Assembly: GCA_043808585.1 (NCBI GenBank)
Contig: JAZDES010000146.1
Location: forward strand, 1-14,466
Reading direction: 5' to 3'
Source: CAYVMN01 sp043808585
Lineage (GTDB): Bacteria; Desulfobacterota; DSM-4660; Desulfatiglandales; Desulfatiglandaceae
DNA length: 14,466 nucleotides
Shown: piece after piece, positions 14,145 through 14,466 of the stretch
Numbering within the stretch: position 1 is the first letter of the stretch
Layout of the letters: every line of letters begins with the position of its first letter
Program-made: the position numbers and the translations under genes
The notes under the pieces: model-generated
Told to the model about the DNA's origin: nothing
Databases searched by the model: none
The model's input: the letters and a program-made list of their open reading frames with translations, nothing else

Positions 14145-14466
14145 TTATTTTAACTTAAAGCGTGATACCTCGTCCTGGAGCCCTTTTGCAGCATCATTTA
14201 ACTGTTCAATGGCACTGTAGGTCTCGCGCAGGGACTCCAGGGTCTGCTCCAGCTCTTCACTGAGGTTCACCATGGCAGTGTTGATCTTATGGGCATTCTC
14301 CGATTGATGGCCCATCGCCACATTGACATCCTCAAAACTGGGAGACAGGGCCTGAACCTGCTCTATTATCCGCGTCAGTTGAGCACTTATCTTGCCAACA
14401 TCCTCAGCACTTCGCTTCACCTCCGCTATGAACTTGTCCATCTCCATAACACCAGCAGATACCGCA
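14145..14466 (-). CDS. Methyl-accepting chemotaxis protein, C-terminal end (WspA-like), partial
   Basis: The minus-strand frame is open from the right edge of the window to the stop at 14145-14147, giving the last 106 residues of a receptor. It is the helical return arm of the cytoplasmic hairpin: FIAEVKRSAEDVGKISAQL, RIIEQVQALSPSFEDVN, MGHQSENAHKINTAM, then a coiled tail ending GLQDEVSRFKLK. The heptad pattern and the final L-Q-x-E-V-S-R-F-K match WspA-type receptors. There is no C-terminal CheR/CheB-tethering pentapeptide, which is usual when CheR carries its own TPR domain. The apparent Met at 14445-14447 is internal, not the start. The sensor and membrane segments lie beyond the window, so ligand and location cannot be judged. 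Confidence 0.92.
   Translation of the reverse strand, partial: AVSAGVMEMDKFIAEVKRSAEDVGKISAQLTRIIEQVQALSPSFEDVNVAMGHQSENAHKINTAMVNLSEELEQTLESLRETYSAIEQLNDAAKGLQDEVSRFKLK

Noticed and set aside
1..14466. CRISPR arrays, tRNA or rRNA genes, riboswitches
   Set aside because: No regularly spaced repeats, tRNA-like cloverleaf with a GGTTCGA-type arm, or rRNA-like blocks were seen on either strand.

Overview
The window reads as a bacterial chromosome segment, most likely from a deltaproteobacterial/Desulfobacterota-type organism. That placement is an inference from the style of the Wsp-like proteins, the RAYT-type transposase remnants and the REC-cyclase/REC-PP2C outputs; no rRNA or tRNA is present to fix it.

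Layout. (1) Positions 1-1412 are decayed DNA: the end of an IS3-type transposase, a C-terminal fragment of a probable outer-membrane beta-barrel protein, two internally deleted RAYT/IS200-like transposase remnants (one bounded by a 13-bp perfect inverted repeat), and the C-terminal 80 or so codons of a larger lost protein. (2) Positions 1451-2803 hold an intact 450-residue helical-repeat protein of unproven function. (3) argF (ornithine carbamoyltransferase) is on the minus strand at 2907-3827. (4) A divergent intergenic region has a good sigma70-type promoter overlapped by a dyad; it reads into a broken HD-GYP gene whose remnant is joined at about 4350-4364 to the truncated 3' end of the next gene. 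(5) From 4277 to the right edge everything is on the minus strand and forms one tightly packed chemosensory operon.

Read in transcription order (right to left), the operon is MCP C-terminus, CheW, CheR-TPR, cysteine-containing CheW, CheA with two Hpt domains and a C-terminal receiver, CheB, REC-nucleotide cyclase, metallo-beta-lactamase-fold protein, REC-PP2C phosphatase. The first six match the order and protein style of wspA-B-C-D-E-F. In place of the diguanylate cyclase WspR, the output position holds a REC-class III cyclase whose purine-selecting residues (Glu231, Gly305) resemble guanylate cyclases. The reading is a surface-sensing or cell-fate type Wsp-like pathway wired to cGMP (or cAMP) rather than c-di-GMP, with the MBL-fold protein a possible phosphodiesterase.

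The last operon gene, REC-PP2C, is damaged twice: a one-base frameshift in its receiver and loss of its C-terminal metal-binding end. The PP2C branch therefore looks dead while the cyclase branch is intact. Genes overlap by a few bases or lie within about 40 bp, so one transcript is likely; its promoter lies to the right, outside the window. No convincing intrinsic terminator was seen. The convergent gap at 2804-2906 holds nothing I can name.
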